Under the pieces are notes generated by a model, which was not told where the DNA came from, did no database searches, and saw nothing but the letters and a program-made list of their open reading frames with translations. From contig NZ_CANROA010000004.1 of NCBI RefSeq assembly GCF_947632095.1, forward strand, positions 1-64,000: 64,000 nucleotides of DNA, read 5' to 3'. Made by a program: the position numbers and the translations under genes. Source of the DNA: an uncultured Microbacterium sp. Its GTDB lineage: Bacteria; Actinomycetota; Actinomycetes; Actinomycetales; Microbacteriaceae. Shown here piece after piece: positions 7,143 to 16,125 of this stretch (positions are counted from its first letter, which is position 1; each line of letters begins with the position of its first letter).

Positions 7143-7759
7143 TCCGAATCCTGCTTCTGGATGACCACCCTGTGCTCCGCCACGGCGTGCGAGCGGTGCT
7201 CGACACCCAGGACGACCTCGAGGTCATCGCCGACGTCGGAACCGTCGCGGAGGCAGCCGCAGCCGCCGACGGGATCGACGTCGCTCTCGTCGACCTCGAC
7301 CTCGGCGACGACCTGCCCGACGGCATCGATGCGATCCGTGCGATCCGGGCTGCGAACCCGAAGACGCAGGTGCTCGTCTTCACGGCATACGACTCCGACG
7401 CCGACATCGTGCGGGCTCTGGACGCCGGTGCCGCCGGCTACCTCGTCAAAGACAGCCGTCCGGCCGAACTCTTCCGGGCCATCCGCACCGCAGCCCGCGG
7501 CGCCGGGCAGCTCGACGGCCCGATCGGCGAGCGGCTCCTCGAGCGCATCGACCGGCCGGAAGAGGCGCTGACCGCCCGGGAGCTCGAGGTGCTCGCCCTC
7601 GCCGCGAACGGCCACTCGAACCGTGATCTCGCCCGCGAACTGCACCTCAGTGAGGCGACCGTGAAGACGCACCTGCACCATGCCTTCACCAAACTCGGCG
7701 CCGACAACCGGCAGGCCGCGATCTCCGTCGCCATCAAACGCGGCATCATCCGCCTCTGA
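7139..7759 (+). CDS. NarL/FixJ-family response regulator
   Basis: A 206-residue regulator. The receiver domain (1-120) has the acidic pocket DDHP near residue 8, a phospho-acceptor Asp near residue 52, and the conserved K in GYLVKDS. The LuxR-type helix-turn-helix spans about 142-200 (LTARELEVLALAANG, then the recognition helix SEATVKTHLHHAFTKLG). It is paired with the overlapping kinase. The DUF4822 gene about 100 bp downstream is an obvious candidate target, but this is only inferred from order. Confidence 0.93.
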   Translation: MIRILLLDDHPVLRHGVRAVLDTQDDLEVIADVGTVAEAAAAADGIDVALVDLDLGDDLPDGIDAIRAIRAANPKTQVLVFTAYDSDADIVRALDAGAAGYLVKDSRPAELFRAIRTAARGAGQLDGPIGERLLERIDRPEEALTARELEVLALAANGHSNRDLARELHLSEATVKTHLHHAFTKLGADNRQAAISVAIKRGIIRL

Positions 7760-7861
7760 CGCTCAGGCTTCTGTCAGGCGGCTTCAACTGATCGGTTGAT
7801 GTGCCTGTTCTTCCCGATTCCTAACGTGGAATGCATACCCGCTCCAGGAAGAAGGAAGACC

Positions 7862-8563
7862 ATGACGAACCGCACGATCCTCACCGCATCCGTCCTCACC
7901 GCCGTCGCGCTCGGCGCCATCCCCGCCGGTGGCGCCTTCGCCGCCGAGCAGTCGGCCGCTCCGGTCTCAGCGTCTGTTGCAGCATCCGGATCCGACCTGC
8001 TCTCCGGCGCACCGTGGGAGACCACCGGCGCCGTCGACCAGGATGGCGAAGACGTCGCACTCACCGACGAGAACGTCGCGAACTTCGTCGGCTGGGCCTA
8101 CTACAACACCGACGGCACGTTCACGATGTACAACCTCGACGACACCCCGAAGATGCAGGGTGACTGGGCCGTCTCGCCCGATGCCTCCGAGCGCACGCTC
8201 GTCGCGAAGGACGACGCCGGCGAGGTCATGTTCGAGCGGGTCGTGCCGATCACCGAGCTGACCGAAGACGTCTTCACCTACCGTGTCGTCCCCGACGAGA
8301 CCGCCACCGACGTCTACTACGACATCATCCACACGCCCACCGACCACCCCGAGCCCGGAACGACCGCATCGGCCGATGAAGCCGAGACCGACGAGGATGC
8401 CGAGACCACCGCTCCGGCGGATGCCGACGCCGATGCCGACGGTGAGCTCGCAGACACCGGCAACGCCGGCCCGGTCGTCGCGGTCGTCGCCGGAGTGATC
8501 GCCCTCCTCGGCGGTGCGGCACTGATCATCACTCGCAAGGTGCGCCGCACCCGCACCAGCTGA
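7862..8563 (+). CDS. DUF4822 domain protein with LAXTG cell-wall anchor
   Basis: A 233-residue secreted protein. It has a signal peptide (1-28, cut near AFAAE) and then a DUF4822 domain at about 45-165, recognised from WETTGAVDQDG, VGWAYYNTDGTF and YYDIIHTPTDH. A spacer rich in Thr, Ala, Asp and Glu follows. The sorting signal is LADTG from residue 196, then a hydrophobic helix and the basic tail RKVRRTR. LAXTG is the motif expected for actinobacterial class E sortases. GAAGGA lies before the ATG. The function of DUF4822 is unknown; the fold may bind a ligand outside the cell. Confidence 0.85.
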   Translation: MTNRTILTASVLTAVALGAIPAGGAFAAEQSAAPVSASVAASGSDLLSGAPWETTGAVDQDGEDVALTDENVANFVGWAYYNTDGTFTMYNLDDTPKMQGDWAVSPDASERTLVAKDDAGEVMFERVVPITELTEDVFTYRVVPDETATDVYYDIIHTPTDHPEPGTTASADEAETDEDAETTAPADADADADGELADTGNAGPVVAVVAGVIALLGGAALIITRKVRRTRTS

Positions 8564-8574
8564 GTGACCCAGCA

Positions 8575-8624
8575 GGGCCAGGCCGCGGAACACCCCCTCC
8601 CTCCGGCACCCCGCGGCCTGGCCC
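8575..8624 (+). terminator. Stem-loop after the DUF4822 gene
   Basis: A 14-bp perfect GC stem pairs 8575-8588 with 8611-8624 around a 22-base pyrimidine-rich loop, 11 bases past the stop. The tail is CTTCTCTCCC rather than a pure T-run, so it may be a weak terminator. Confidence 0.65.
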
Positions 8625-8658
8625 CTTCTCTCCCGTGCTTCTCGAAAGGACTCCGACC

Positions 8659-9894
8659 ATGAACACCCGATTCCTCCTGGCGACGGCGACCACGGCATCC
8701 ATCGCCCTGCTGCTCGCCGGATGCGCGGTCGCCGAGCCCCGACCCGAGCCGAGCATCGCTGCCCCAGCGGTCGACGATGCCGAACAGCAGGCGCTCGACG
8801 AACAACTGATCGCCGCGGCCTGGGCGAACGACATCGACGAGGCGACCCGTCTGATCGACGAAGGCGCCGACGTGAACGCGAAGGACACCACCGAGCAGAG
8901 CGCCTACCTGATCGCCACGAGCGAGGGATTCCTGCCGCTGCTCGAGCTCACCCTTCAGCACGGCGCCGACGTCGGCAGCCTCGACTCGTGGAACGGCACG
9001 GGGCTCATCCGCGCCGCCGAGCGCGGTCATGCGAACATCGTGGGACGGCTGATCCAAGCCGGCATCGACCAGGATCACGTGAACAGACTCGGTTGGGTGG
9101 CGCTGCACGAAGCGCTCGTCTTCGCGAAGGCCGAACAGTCCGACGCCTACATCGACACCGTCCGCGTGCTCGCGGCAGGAGGAGCAGATATGACGATCCC
9201 CTCAGAACAGGACGGGCTGACGCCCCTCGAGCTCGCCCAGCAGAACGGGCTCGACGCACAGGCGCGGATCATCCAGGCCGCGGTCGATTCAGAGGCGGAT
9301 GCCTCCGACGCCGACCGTCGCCTCCTCGACGCCGCAGAAACCGGCGATGCGGATGCCGCGGCTCTTGCCCTTCGCGCAGGCGCCGACATCGAGGTGCGGA
9401 ACGATCTGCAACAGACGCCGCTGCTGCTCGCCGCGGCGAACGACCACGTCGACGTCGCCCGACTCCTCGTCGCTCTCGGTGCCGACCCGGATGCCCTCGA
9501 CCACCAGCACGACACCCCGTGGCTGGTGACCGGTGTGACCGGCAGCGTCGCGATGCTCGAAGCGCTGCTGCCCGCGAACCCCGACATGACGATCCCGAAC
9601 CGCTTCGGCGGCCTCTCGCCCATCCCGGCGGGGGAGCGCGGCCACGCGGCATACATCGAGCGCGTCGCGCAGACCGACATCGACCTGAACCATGTCAACA
9701 ACCTCGGCTGGACGGCACTGCTCGAAGCCGTCATCTTCGGCGACGGATCCGAACGCTACGTCGACATCGTCACGACCCTCGTCGACGCCGGCGCCGACAT
9801 CTCCATCCCCGACAAGAACGGCGCCACCGCGCTCGACCACGCCCGCGACCAGGGCCAGACCGGGGTCGTGCGGGTGCTGGAGTCCGCCGGCTGA
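8659..9894 (+). CDS. Ankyrin-repeat lipoprotein
   Basis: A 411-residue exported lipoprotein with lipobox LLAGC (Cys22). The rest is ankyrin repeats, seen as recurring GADVNAKD, GADVGSLDS, GADIEVRND, GADPDALDH and GADISIPDKNGATALDHA. The protein has two related halves: ERGHANIVGRLIQAG..DHVNRLGW (about 120-155) is matched by ERGHAAYIERVAQTD..NHVNNLGW (about 325-355). This indicates internal duplication. The role is probably protein or ligand binding at the outer face of the membrane. AAAGGA lies upstream of the chosen ATG, and the frame upstream of it lacks signal-peptide character. Confidence 0.88.
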   Translation: MNTRFLLATATTASIALLLAGCAVAEPRPEPSIAAPAVDDAEQQALDEQLIAAAWANDIDEATRLIDEGADVNAKDTTEQSAYLIATSEGFLPLLELTLQHGADVGSLDSWNGTGLIRAAERGHANIVGRLIQAGIDQDHVNRLGWVALHEALVFAKAEQSDAYIDTVRVLAAGGADMTIPSEQDGLTPLELAQQNGLDAQARIIQAAVDSEADASDADRRLLDAAETGDADAAALALRAGADIEVRNDLQQTPLLLAAANDHVDVARLLVALGADPDALDHQHDTPWLVTGVTGSVAMLEALLPANPDMTIPNRFGGLSPIPAGERGHAAYIERVAQTDIDLNHVNNLGWTALLEAVIFGDGSERYVDIVTTLVDAGADISIPDKNGATALDHARDQGQTGVVRVLESAG

Positions 9895-10008
9895 CGAGTG
9901 CGGCGGGTGCTGACCGTGCCGCTGCGGGTGCTCTGGGGAGCATCCGCAGCGACAGGTGCCGGGGCAGGGCCGGTTCGGCGGGGTGGGGCGCGGAGATATT
10001 CTGAGGGG

Positions 10009-10644
10009 ATGACCATCGGCGAAGCGATCCTCGGATTCACGGTCGTCGCCGCGATGCTCACCGTCATCCCCGGTCTCGACACCACGCTCGTGCTGCGCTC
10101 CGCACTCGTGCGCGGCCGGGCGGATGCTTTCGCCACGGCCCTCGGTATCGTGAGCGCCGTGCTGCTCTGGGGTGCGGCCGCCGCTGTGGGCGCTGCGGCG
10201 CTGCTCGCGGCGTCCGAGGTGGCGTACCGCATCGTCACCATCGGCGGGGCGGCCTACATGGCCTACCTCGGGGCATCGATGATCATGCGCAGCTTCACCC
10301 GCACGGCGCTCGCCGTCGACGAGACAGCCCAGCCCGTGCGCGGCTCGTCGTGGCGCTCGTTCGGCACCGGCGTCGGCACGAACCTGCTGAACCCGAAGAT
10401 CGGCGTGTTCTACATCGCGACGATCCCGCACTTCATCCCGCCCGATGCCGCACCGCTGGCGATGGGGCTGCTGCTCGCCCTCGTGCACGATGCGCTCGGC
10501 ATGATCTGGTTCGCGCTCATCATCTTCGGGGCGGTCTGGGCCCGCAAATGGCTGGCGAGCGCCCGATCGCTGCGCATCATCGACCGGATCGCCGGCAGCG
10601 TGCTCATCGGCTTCGGTGCGAAGCTCGCCCTCGAGCAGCGCTGA
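10009..10644 (+). CDS. LysE/RhtB-family amino-acid exporter
   Basis: A 211-residue protein with about six membrane segments. The conserved N-terminal PGLDTTLVLRSALVRGRADAF and the central GVGTNLLNPKIGVFYIA (family motif NPK) identify a LysE/RhtB translocator, which exports amino acids or their analogues by proton exchange. The ATG at 10009 follows a purine-rich GGAG...GAGGGG stretch. The substrate cannot be told from sequence. The gene stands alone, and a stem-loop follows it. Confidence 0.9.
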   Translation: MTIGEAILGFTVVAAMLTVIPGLDTTLVLRSALVRGRADAFATALGIVSAVLLWGAAAAVGAAALLAASEVAYRIVTIGGAAYMAYLGASMIMRSFTRTALAVDETAQPVRGSSWRSFGTGVGTNLLNPKIGVFYIATIPHFIPPDAAPLAMGLLLALVHDALGMIWFALIIFGAVWARKWLASARSLRIIDRIAGSVLIGFGAKLALEQR

Positions 10645-10678
10645 GACGGGCGGTACGCCGGATCCCGTGATCCGTGCC

Positions 10679-10706
10679 TGAAGCGTGCTCCAACACCCAC
10701 GCTTCA
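10679..10706 (+). terminator. Stem-loop after the LysE-family gene
   Basis: A 9-bp stem TGAAGCGTG/CACGCTTCA (10679-10687 with 10698-10706) with a 10-base loop, 34 bases past the stop. The T content downstream is modest. Confidence 0.55.
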
Positions 10707-10727
10707 GCGTGTTCGATTCTGAAAATG

Positions 10728-10738
10728 TTTGCGCCAAA
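10728..10738. promoter_or_regulatory. Palindromic TTTGCGCCAAA element upstream of the GH101 gene
   Basis: TTTG and CAAA flank CGC, giving an interrupted palindrome in the AT-rich part of the 213-bp gap before the GH101 gene, about 120 bp from its start. A second inverted pair, CTGAAAA (10719-10725) and TTTTCAG, brackets it. It is a candidate operator for a carbohydrate regulator; no factor can be named. Confidence 0.3.
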
Positions 10739-10857
10739 TCAGTCAGAAGTCTTCACTTTTCAGTGCTGACCTGACTAGCGTGTGTGCGGAAACATCCCGT
10801 CGGCGCTGCTCGGATGCGCCGGAGGGTACCCGCGCACCACTCGAAGGAGAGCAGCCC

Positions 10858-13800
10858 GTGACGCACGAGAGAACCAGAAGATCCGCCCGGCCCCCGAAAC
10901 TCCTGGCCTCCGCGCTCGTCGGGACGCTCATGTGCGGCGGGATCATCACCGGCGGCATCCTCCCGGCATCCGCTGCTGACCTCATCGACGTCCCGAAGAC
11001 CGACTACGAGCTGCTCGGTGTCTCGAGCGAGTCCGACGCCTGGCCGGCACCGCCGGCACTCGACGGCACCGCGCTCGCCGCATTCGACGGCGACTTCACC
11101 ACGCAGTGGACTTCGCGCTACGCCGACGAGGCGCCGTTCCCGCACTGGCTGGCCCTCGACCTGCAGCAGTCGCTCTCGATCGCCGGGGTCGACTACTCCG
11201 TGAAGAAGGGGCAGAAGGTCGCGGCGTCCGAGGTCGCCGTCTACGTCACCGACGACGCAGAGGCCGCCGCAGGTTCGCCCTCCGACGGTGGCTGGGGCGA
11301 TCCGGTCGCGACCGCGACGCTCAACGCTCCAACCGCGGACGACGAGCAGCAGCGCATCGAGTTCGACGAGGCCGTCACCGGCCGGTACGTCGCCTTCGAG
11401 ATCCGCACCGCGCAGGGCACGACCGGCGGTGGGATCGGCGAGCTTTCGGTGCTCTCCGATGAGGCCGTTCCGGCGTTGCCGGAGCCTGAGCCCGATCCGG
11501 AGCCCGAAGAGCCCGGCGAACCGATCGGCGACGTCTTCGAGATCTCGAACGGCGGCACGACCGCGATCCTCGCGCAGGGGTTCCCGACGATCAACGGCTA
11601 CCGGGTCGGCGACGCCGAGCTCGGCGGACAGACCGGTTACTCGAAGTGGGTCGTCGACGGCACCGAGCGCACCGCGACGACGACAGCTGAGGTCGAGGAG
11701 GACATCGTCCGCTACGTCTCGGTTCTCGACGGCGTCGACGCGACCATCCGCAGCGAGATCCGCGTCGACGACGCCGGCGTCGTGCGCTTCGAGGTCACCG
11801 AGGTCGACGGCACCGTGAACACCCTCGGGCTGAGCGGGAATGCGTTCCTGACGGCATCCGTCGGCGACGGCGAGGTCGTGCTCGACCGCACCGTCGTCAG
11901 CCCCGACTCGCGCACCTCCGCCGATGAGCATCTGCCCGTCACTGCCGAGACGGTGAAGGCATCGGCGAACGCGGCCTATGCGTTTCTCGGCGACGGCGAC
12001 CTCGTCGGCGGCGTCGTCACGAACGCCACCACCCAGGCGAGCAACGGCACCGCGTCCTGGAACACCCGTCTGACCACGTCGGTCTCGGGTACGGGAGCCG
12101 CGATCGGCTCGAGTGCCTGGCTCATCAACCCGACCTCGGCCGTCGACGAGCGCGCCGTCGAGTACGAGCTGCCGCGCGTCACCGTCGTGCTCGCGACAGA
12201 CCGCAACGACGACGGCTCCGTCGACTGGCAGGATGCCGCGATCGCGCAACGTGAAGCGACTGGCACCCGCTACGGCGGCGAGCGGGTCGCCGACCGCGTC
12301 GTCAACCGCATCCCCTTCAACTTCGCCTCGAGCGCGACGAACCCGTTCGACCTCGTGCTCGACAACACGCAGCGCATCGCGAACCAGACCGACGGCCTCG
12401 GCCAGTGGGTGCTGAACAAGGGCTTCGGCAGCGAGGGCCACGATTCGGCGAACACCGACTACGGCGGGAACCACAACGAGCGCGCCGGTGGGCTCGACGC
12501 GCTGAACGGGCTCGTCGAGCAGGGCAAGGCTCTGAACGCCGACATGTCGGTGCACGTCAACGCCACCGAGGCGTACCCGCAGGCGAACTCGTTCGACCCG
12601 GCGACCCTCACCGGCAGTGCGCCGTTCAACCCCGGATGGAACTGGCTGGATCAGTCGTTCTACATCGACCAGCAGAAGGATCTCGGCCAGGGGCTCGTCC
12701 TCGACCGGTTCCAGCAGCTCGCCGACGAGGTGCCCGGGCTCTCCGGCGTCTACATCGACGTGTACTACTCCAACGGTTGGGTCGCGGAGGAGCTCGCCGA
12801 TGAGCTCAACGCCATGGGGCTCGAGGTCGCCACTGAATGGGGCGACCGCTTCGTCGACAACGCGGTCTGGGCGCACTGGCCCACCGACCTGAACTACGGC
12901 GGCGTCGAGAACAAGGGCATCAACTCGACGATGGTGCGCTTCATGCAGAACGGCGAGGCCGATATTTGGAACGCCGATGCGCTGCTCGGCCACCAGGACC
13001 TCGTCGATGCCGAAGGATGGGCCGGCAACAGCAACTGGGACGGCTTCATCGGCAACGTCTGGGAGGTGAGCCTGCCGACGAAGTTCGTGCAGCACTTCGA
13101 CCTGCTCAGCTACGAGCAGGACGTCGTCGCCACCCTCACCGACGGCGTCGAGATCACGATCGACGACGGCGTGCGCACGATCACCATGGGCGGCGCGACC
13201 GTGCTGCGCGGCGACTCGTATCTGCTGCCGTGGCAGTCGCTCGAGTCGAGCGACGAGACCGGCAGCCCCGTCGACGCCGACAAGATGTACTTCTACTCGG
13301 CATCCGGCGGCGAGCACGCCTTCGACCTCACGGCCGCCTTCGCCGGCGCCGAGGAGTTCGTCGTCTATGAGCTCACCGATCAGGGGCGCGAGCGGGTCGG
13401 CACGGTTCGGGCATCGGATGCTGCGCTCACGCTCACCGGCGAGGCGGGCACCGCCTACGTTGTGGAGCCCACCGCGGCATCCGCCCGCGCAGCGGTCGAG
13501 TACCGCAGCGGCGGCATCGACGACCCTGGCTTCAATGCCGGAACGCTCGACGCCTGGAACCCGCGCGGCGACGTCAGTCTCGCGCGCACCGACGAGGGCG
13601 GCCGCAAGGCCGACCCGACCGGCGACAACATCGTCGTGCTCGGTTCGGGTGAGGCGTCGATCTCGCAGCAGCTGACCGGACTCACCCCCGGCCAGGCGTA
13701 CACGTTCTCGGCGCAGGTCGAGATCGAGGCGACCGAGCAGCGCAACGTCACGATCGCCGCCGACACCGGCACCGGTACGGCGGAACGCCGCTGGAGCCTC

Positions 13801-16065
13801 TCGCCGACGGTGAACTACATGCGGGCCGATTCGAAGGCGGCGCTGCGCTATCAGCGCGGGTCGGTCGCATTCGTCGCTCCCGAATCGGGCGAGGTCACGG
13901 TCTCCATCGCGGCCGCGGACGGCGACGCCGCGGTGTCGATCGACAACGCCCGCGTCATGGTCGACACGACCAGCCCCACCGCATCCGGTGCGGTGTACTC
14001 GAACGACTTCGAGGGGAACCAGCCCGGCTGGGGGCCGTTCGTGAAGGGCGATGCCGGCGGCATCGAGGACCCTCGCACGAGCATCTCGCAGCGCAATGAT
14101 CCGTACACCTCGAAGGAGTGGCGCAACACCGCGGCCCCGCACGCGAGCGGTGCGGTCGCAGGCCTCGCCGTCGACAGCGTGCTCTCGGGCGAGCATTCGC
14201 TCATGTCGAACAGCGAGAACAACGGCATCGTGTACCGCACGGATCCGACGCTCGTCGCTCTGCAGCCCGGGCACACCTATGAGATCGCGTTCGACTATCA
14301 GGTCGGTGCGACCGGCTCGTACCGCTGGCTGCAGGGCATCGACACGCTCGCCGACGGCGACGTGCGGTCGACGACGCTGCAGGCGACTCGTCTCGAGCAG
14401 GCGCTCGAGACGACGAAGTTCTCGCACGAGCTGACCGTCGGATGCGGCGACGCATCGTGGGTGGGCCTGGAGCGCATCGGCGGTGCTGCGGTGAGCTTCG
14501 TCCTCGACGACTTCACCGTCACCGATCTCGGCGAGACCCCCGGCGGCACGGCCTGCGCCACGGTCTCGGCGCGCGATGCGGCGCTCGCGCCGGGCGTTTC
14601 GACGGTCTTCGAGACGACGTTCACGAATGCCGAGGACATCGCGGTCGAGAATATCGGCGTCGCGCTCGACGTGCCCGAGGGCTACGAGGTGCTGGTCGCC
14701 GACGACTCGTCGAACCTCTTCGACGAGGTCGCATCGGGAGAGTCCGTCACCACGACGTGGCTCGTCACGGCGCCGGCGGATGCCGCGGGCACGAGCGCCC
14801 GCATCGGCATCTCTGCGACGTACCTCGCCGACTGCGACGTGCGCACGACGGCTGTGACGGTCAACGCCGACGTCGCCTCGCGCGCTCGGATCCCCAACGG
14901 GCAGATCTCGGTGACCGCGAGCTCGGAGGAGACCGCCGCCGGGGCGAAGGAGGGGCCTGCCGAACTCCTGCTCGACGGCGACGCGTCGACCATCTGGCAC
15001 ACGCAGTACAACGGGGCGAGCCCCGATTACCCGCACGAGCTCGTCTTCGACCTCGGATCGATCGAGCAGGTCGAGGGCATCGGGTACCTGCGCCGCCCGG
15101 CCAACCGGAACGGCCCGATCAAGGGGTACACGGTCGAGGCCTCGACCGATGGGTCCGAGTACGCGGTCGTCGCCGAGGGGGAGTGGGCAGACAGCGCCGA
15201 CTGGCAGGACGTCGTCTTCGACGCCGTCGACGCGCGCTTCCTCCGAGTCACGGCGGTCTCGCCGATCACCGACGGCACACCGTTCGCCGCCGCCGCGGAG
15301 ATGGCCGTCTACGGAACCCCGTCGACGGCGCCCGCCGGCCACGCCCCCGCGGTGCGGCCGGATGACGAACTCGGCGACTGCGACACCGCGGTCGACCCGC
15401 TGCTGATCCTCGGTTCTTCCTCGGTCCCGGCCGGTGGCAGGGTCTCGACCGAGCTGAGCGGGTTCGCGCCTGATTCGGCGGTCTCCTTCTGGCTCGATGA
15501 CCGGCGTCTGGCGGGCTCCGCTGTCGACCGCGACGGAGCACTGCGCACCGACGTCCTCATCCCCGCGGATGCAGCCGCCGGCGACTACACGCTGAGCGTG
15601 CGCGACGCGGCGGGGGAGACCGCGGCATCCGCTGCGCTCGAGGTGACCGCGGCCGTGGATCCGGCCGGACCGGAGGTCATCCTCGGGGTCGACTCGATGC
15701 GCGCGGGCGGCTCGATCGATGTGCAGCTACGCGGCTTCGACGCCGGTGGCGCGGTGCAACTCTGGCTGCATTCCGACCCGGTGCTGCTCGGCCAGGTGGT
15801 CGTCGGTGCAGACGGCACGGCACTGGCGACGGTCACCATCCCCGTCTCGACCACGGCCGGGCAGCACGCGCTCGTCGTGACCGACGCGACCGGTGCTGAG
15901 ATCGCCCGGGCCGATCTCATCGTCAGCGCTGCGGTCGATGCGCCGGACGGCGGCTTGGCGATCACGGGGCTCGACGGAGCGCGTCTCGCGGTCGTGCTGC
16001 TCGCGGCGATCGCCGCGGCAGTCGTCGGGATGCGTCTGCGAGTTCGCTCGCGCCGCGGAGTCTGA
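10858..16065 (+). CDS. Endo-alpha-N-acetylgalactosaminidase (GH101), cell-wall anchored
   Basis: A 1735-residue secreted enzyme predicted to release the core-1 disaccharide from Ser/Thr-linked (mucin-type) glycans. The order is: signal peptide (to about residue 40); an F5/8-type C (CBM32-like) domain (about 45-200); a beta-rich GH101 N-domain; the catalytic barrel with GFGSEGHDSANTDYGGN and HVNATEAYP; the candidate nucleophile Asp634 in YIDVYYSNG; and the candidate acid/base Glu660 in VATEWGD. The Asp-Glu gap is 26 residues, shorter than the 32 I recall for the pneumococcal enzyme. Two carbohydrate-binding-like modules (about 885-1220) and another F5/8 C domain (about 1346-1488) follow. The C-terminus has the sorting signal LAITG at 1700, a helix and a basic tail. 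The start is GTG, with AAGGAG eight bases upstream. Confidence 0.92.
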   Translation: MTHERTRRSARPPKLLASALVGTLMCGGIITGGILPASAADLIDVPKTDYELLGVSSESDAWPAPPALDGTALAAFDGDFTTQWTSRYADEAPFPHWLALDLQQSLSIAGVDYSVKKGQKVAASEVAVYVTDDAEAAAGSPSDGGWGDPVATATLNAPTADDEQQRIEFDEAVTGRYVAFEIRTAQGTTGGGIGELSVLSDEAVPALPEPEPDPEPEEPGEPIGDVFEISNGGTTAILAQGFPTINGYRVGDAELGGQTGYSKWVVDGTERTATTTAEVEEDIVRYVSVLDGVDATIRSEIRVDDAGVVRFEVTEVDGTVNTLGLSGNAFLTASVGDGEVVLDRTVVSPDSRTSADEHLPVTAETVKASANAAYAFLGDGDLVGGVVTNATTQASNGTASWNTRLTTSVSGTGAAIGSSAWLINPTSAVDERAVEYELPRVTVVLATDRNDDGSVDWQDAAIAQREATGTRYGGERVADRVVNRIPFNFASSATNPFDLVLDNTQRIANQTDGLGQWVLNKGFGSEGHDSANTDYGGNHNERAGGLDALNGLVEQGKALNADMSVHVNATEAYPQANSFDPATLTGSAPFNPGWNWLDQSFYIDQQKDLGQGLVLDRFQQLADEVPGLSGVYIDVYYSNGWVAEELADELNAMGLEVATEWGDRFVDNAVWAHWPTDLNYGGVENKGINSTMVRFMQNGEADIWNADALLGHQDLVDAEGWAGNSNWDGFIGNVWEVSLPTKFVQHFDLLSYEQDVVATLTDGVEITIDDGVRTITMGGATVLRGDSYLLPWQSLESSDETGSPVDADKMYFYSASGGEHAFDLTAAFAGAEEFVVYELTDQGRERVGTVRASDAALTLTGEAGTAYVVEPTAASARAAVEYRSGGIDDPGFNAGTLDAWNPRGDVSLARTDEGGRKADPTGDNIVVLGSGEASISQQLTGLTPGQAYTFSAQVEIEATEQRNVTIAADTGTGTAERRWSLSPTVNYMRADSKAALRYQRGSVAFVAPESGEVTVSIAAADGDAAVSIDNARVMVDTTSPTASGAVYSNDFEGNQPGWGPFVKGDAGGIEDPRTSISQRNDPYTSKEWRNTAAPHASGAVAGLAVDSVLSGEHSLMSNSENNGIVYRTDPTLVALQPGHTYEIAFDYQVGATGSYRWLQGIDTLADGDVRSTTLQATRLEQALETTKFSHELTVGCGDASWVGLERIGGAAVSFVLDDFTVTDLGETPGGTACATVSARDAALAPGVSTVFETTFTNAEDIAVENIGVALDVPEGYEVLVADDSSNLFDEVASGESVTTTWLVTAPADAAGTSARIGISATYLADCDVRTTAVTVNADVASRARIPNGQISVTASSEETAAGAKEGPAELLLDGDASTIWHTQYNGASPDYPHELVFDLGSIEQVEGIGYLRRPANRNGPIKGYTVEASTDGSEYAVVAEGEWADSADWQDVVFDAVDARFLRVTAVSPITDGTPFAAAAEMAVYGTPSTAPAGHAPAVRPDDELGDCDTAVDPLLILGSSSVPAGGRVSTELSGFAPDSAVSFWLDDRRLAGSAVDRDGALRTDVLIPADAAAGDYTLSVRDAAGETAASAALEVTAAVDPAGPEVILGVDSMRAGGSIDVQLRGFDAGGAVQLWLHSDPVLLGQVVVGADGTALATVTIPVSTTAGQHALVVTDATGAEIARADLIVSAAVDAPDGGLAITGLDGARLAVVLLAAIAAAVVGMRLRVRSRRGV

Positions 16066-16074
16066 CCCCGCGGT

Positions 16075-16114
16075 GACGACGGTGCGGTCGCCCTCGGGCG
16101 GCCGCACCGTCGTC
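16075..16114. terminator. Bidirectional terminator between GH101 and SGNH genes
   Basis: GACGACGGTGCGG at 16075-16087 pairs exactly with CCGCACCGTCGTC at 16102-16114, and inner bases also pair. It lies between two convergent stops about 60 bp apart. Confidence 0.75.
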
Positions 16115-16125
16115 GTGACCGGCGG

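Noticed and set aside
10753..15342. A 1529-codon minus-strand ORF antisense to the GH101 gene
   Set aside because: It is the complement of a coding strand with strong G/C third-position bias; the translation is Arg/Asp/Val-rich with no domain, while the plus strand gives a complete GH101 protein.
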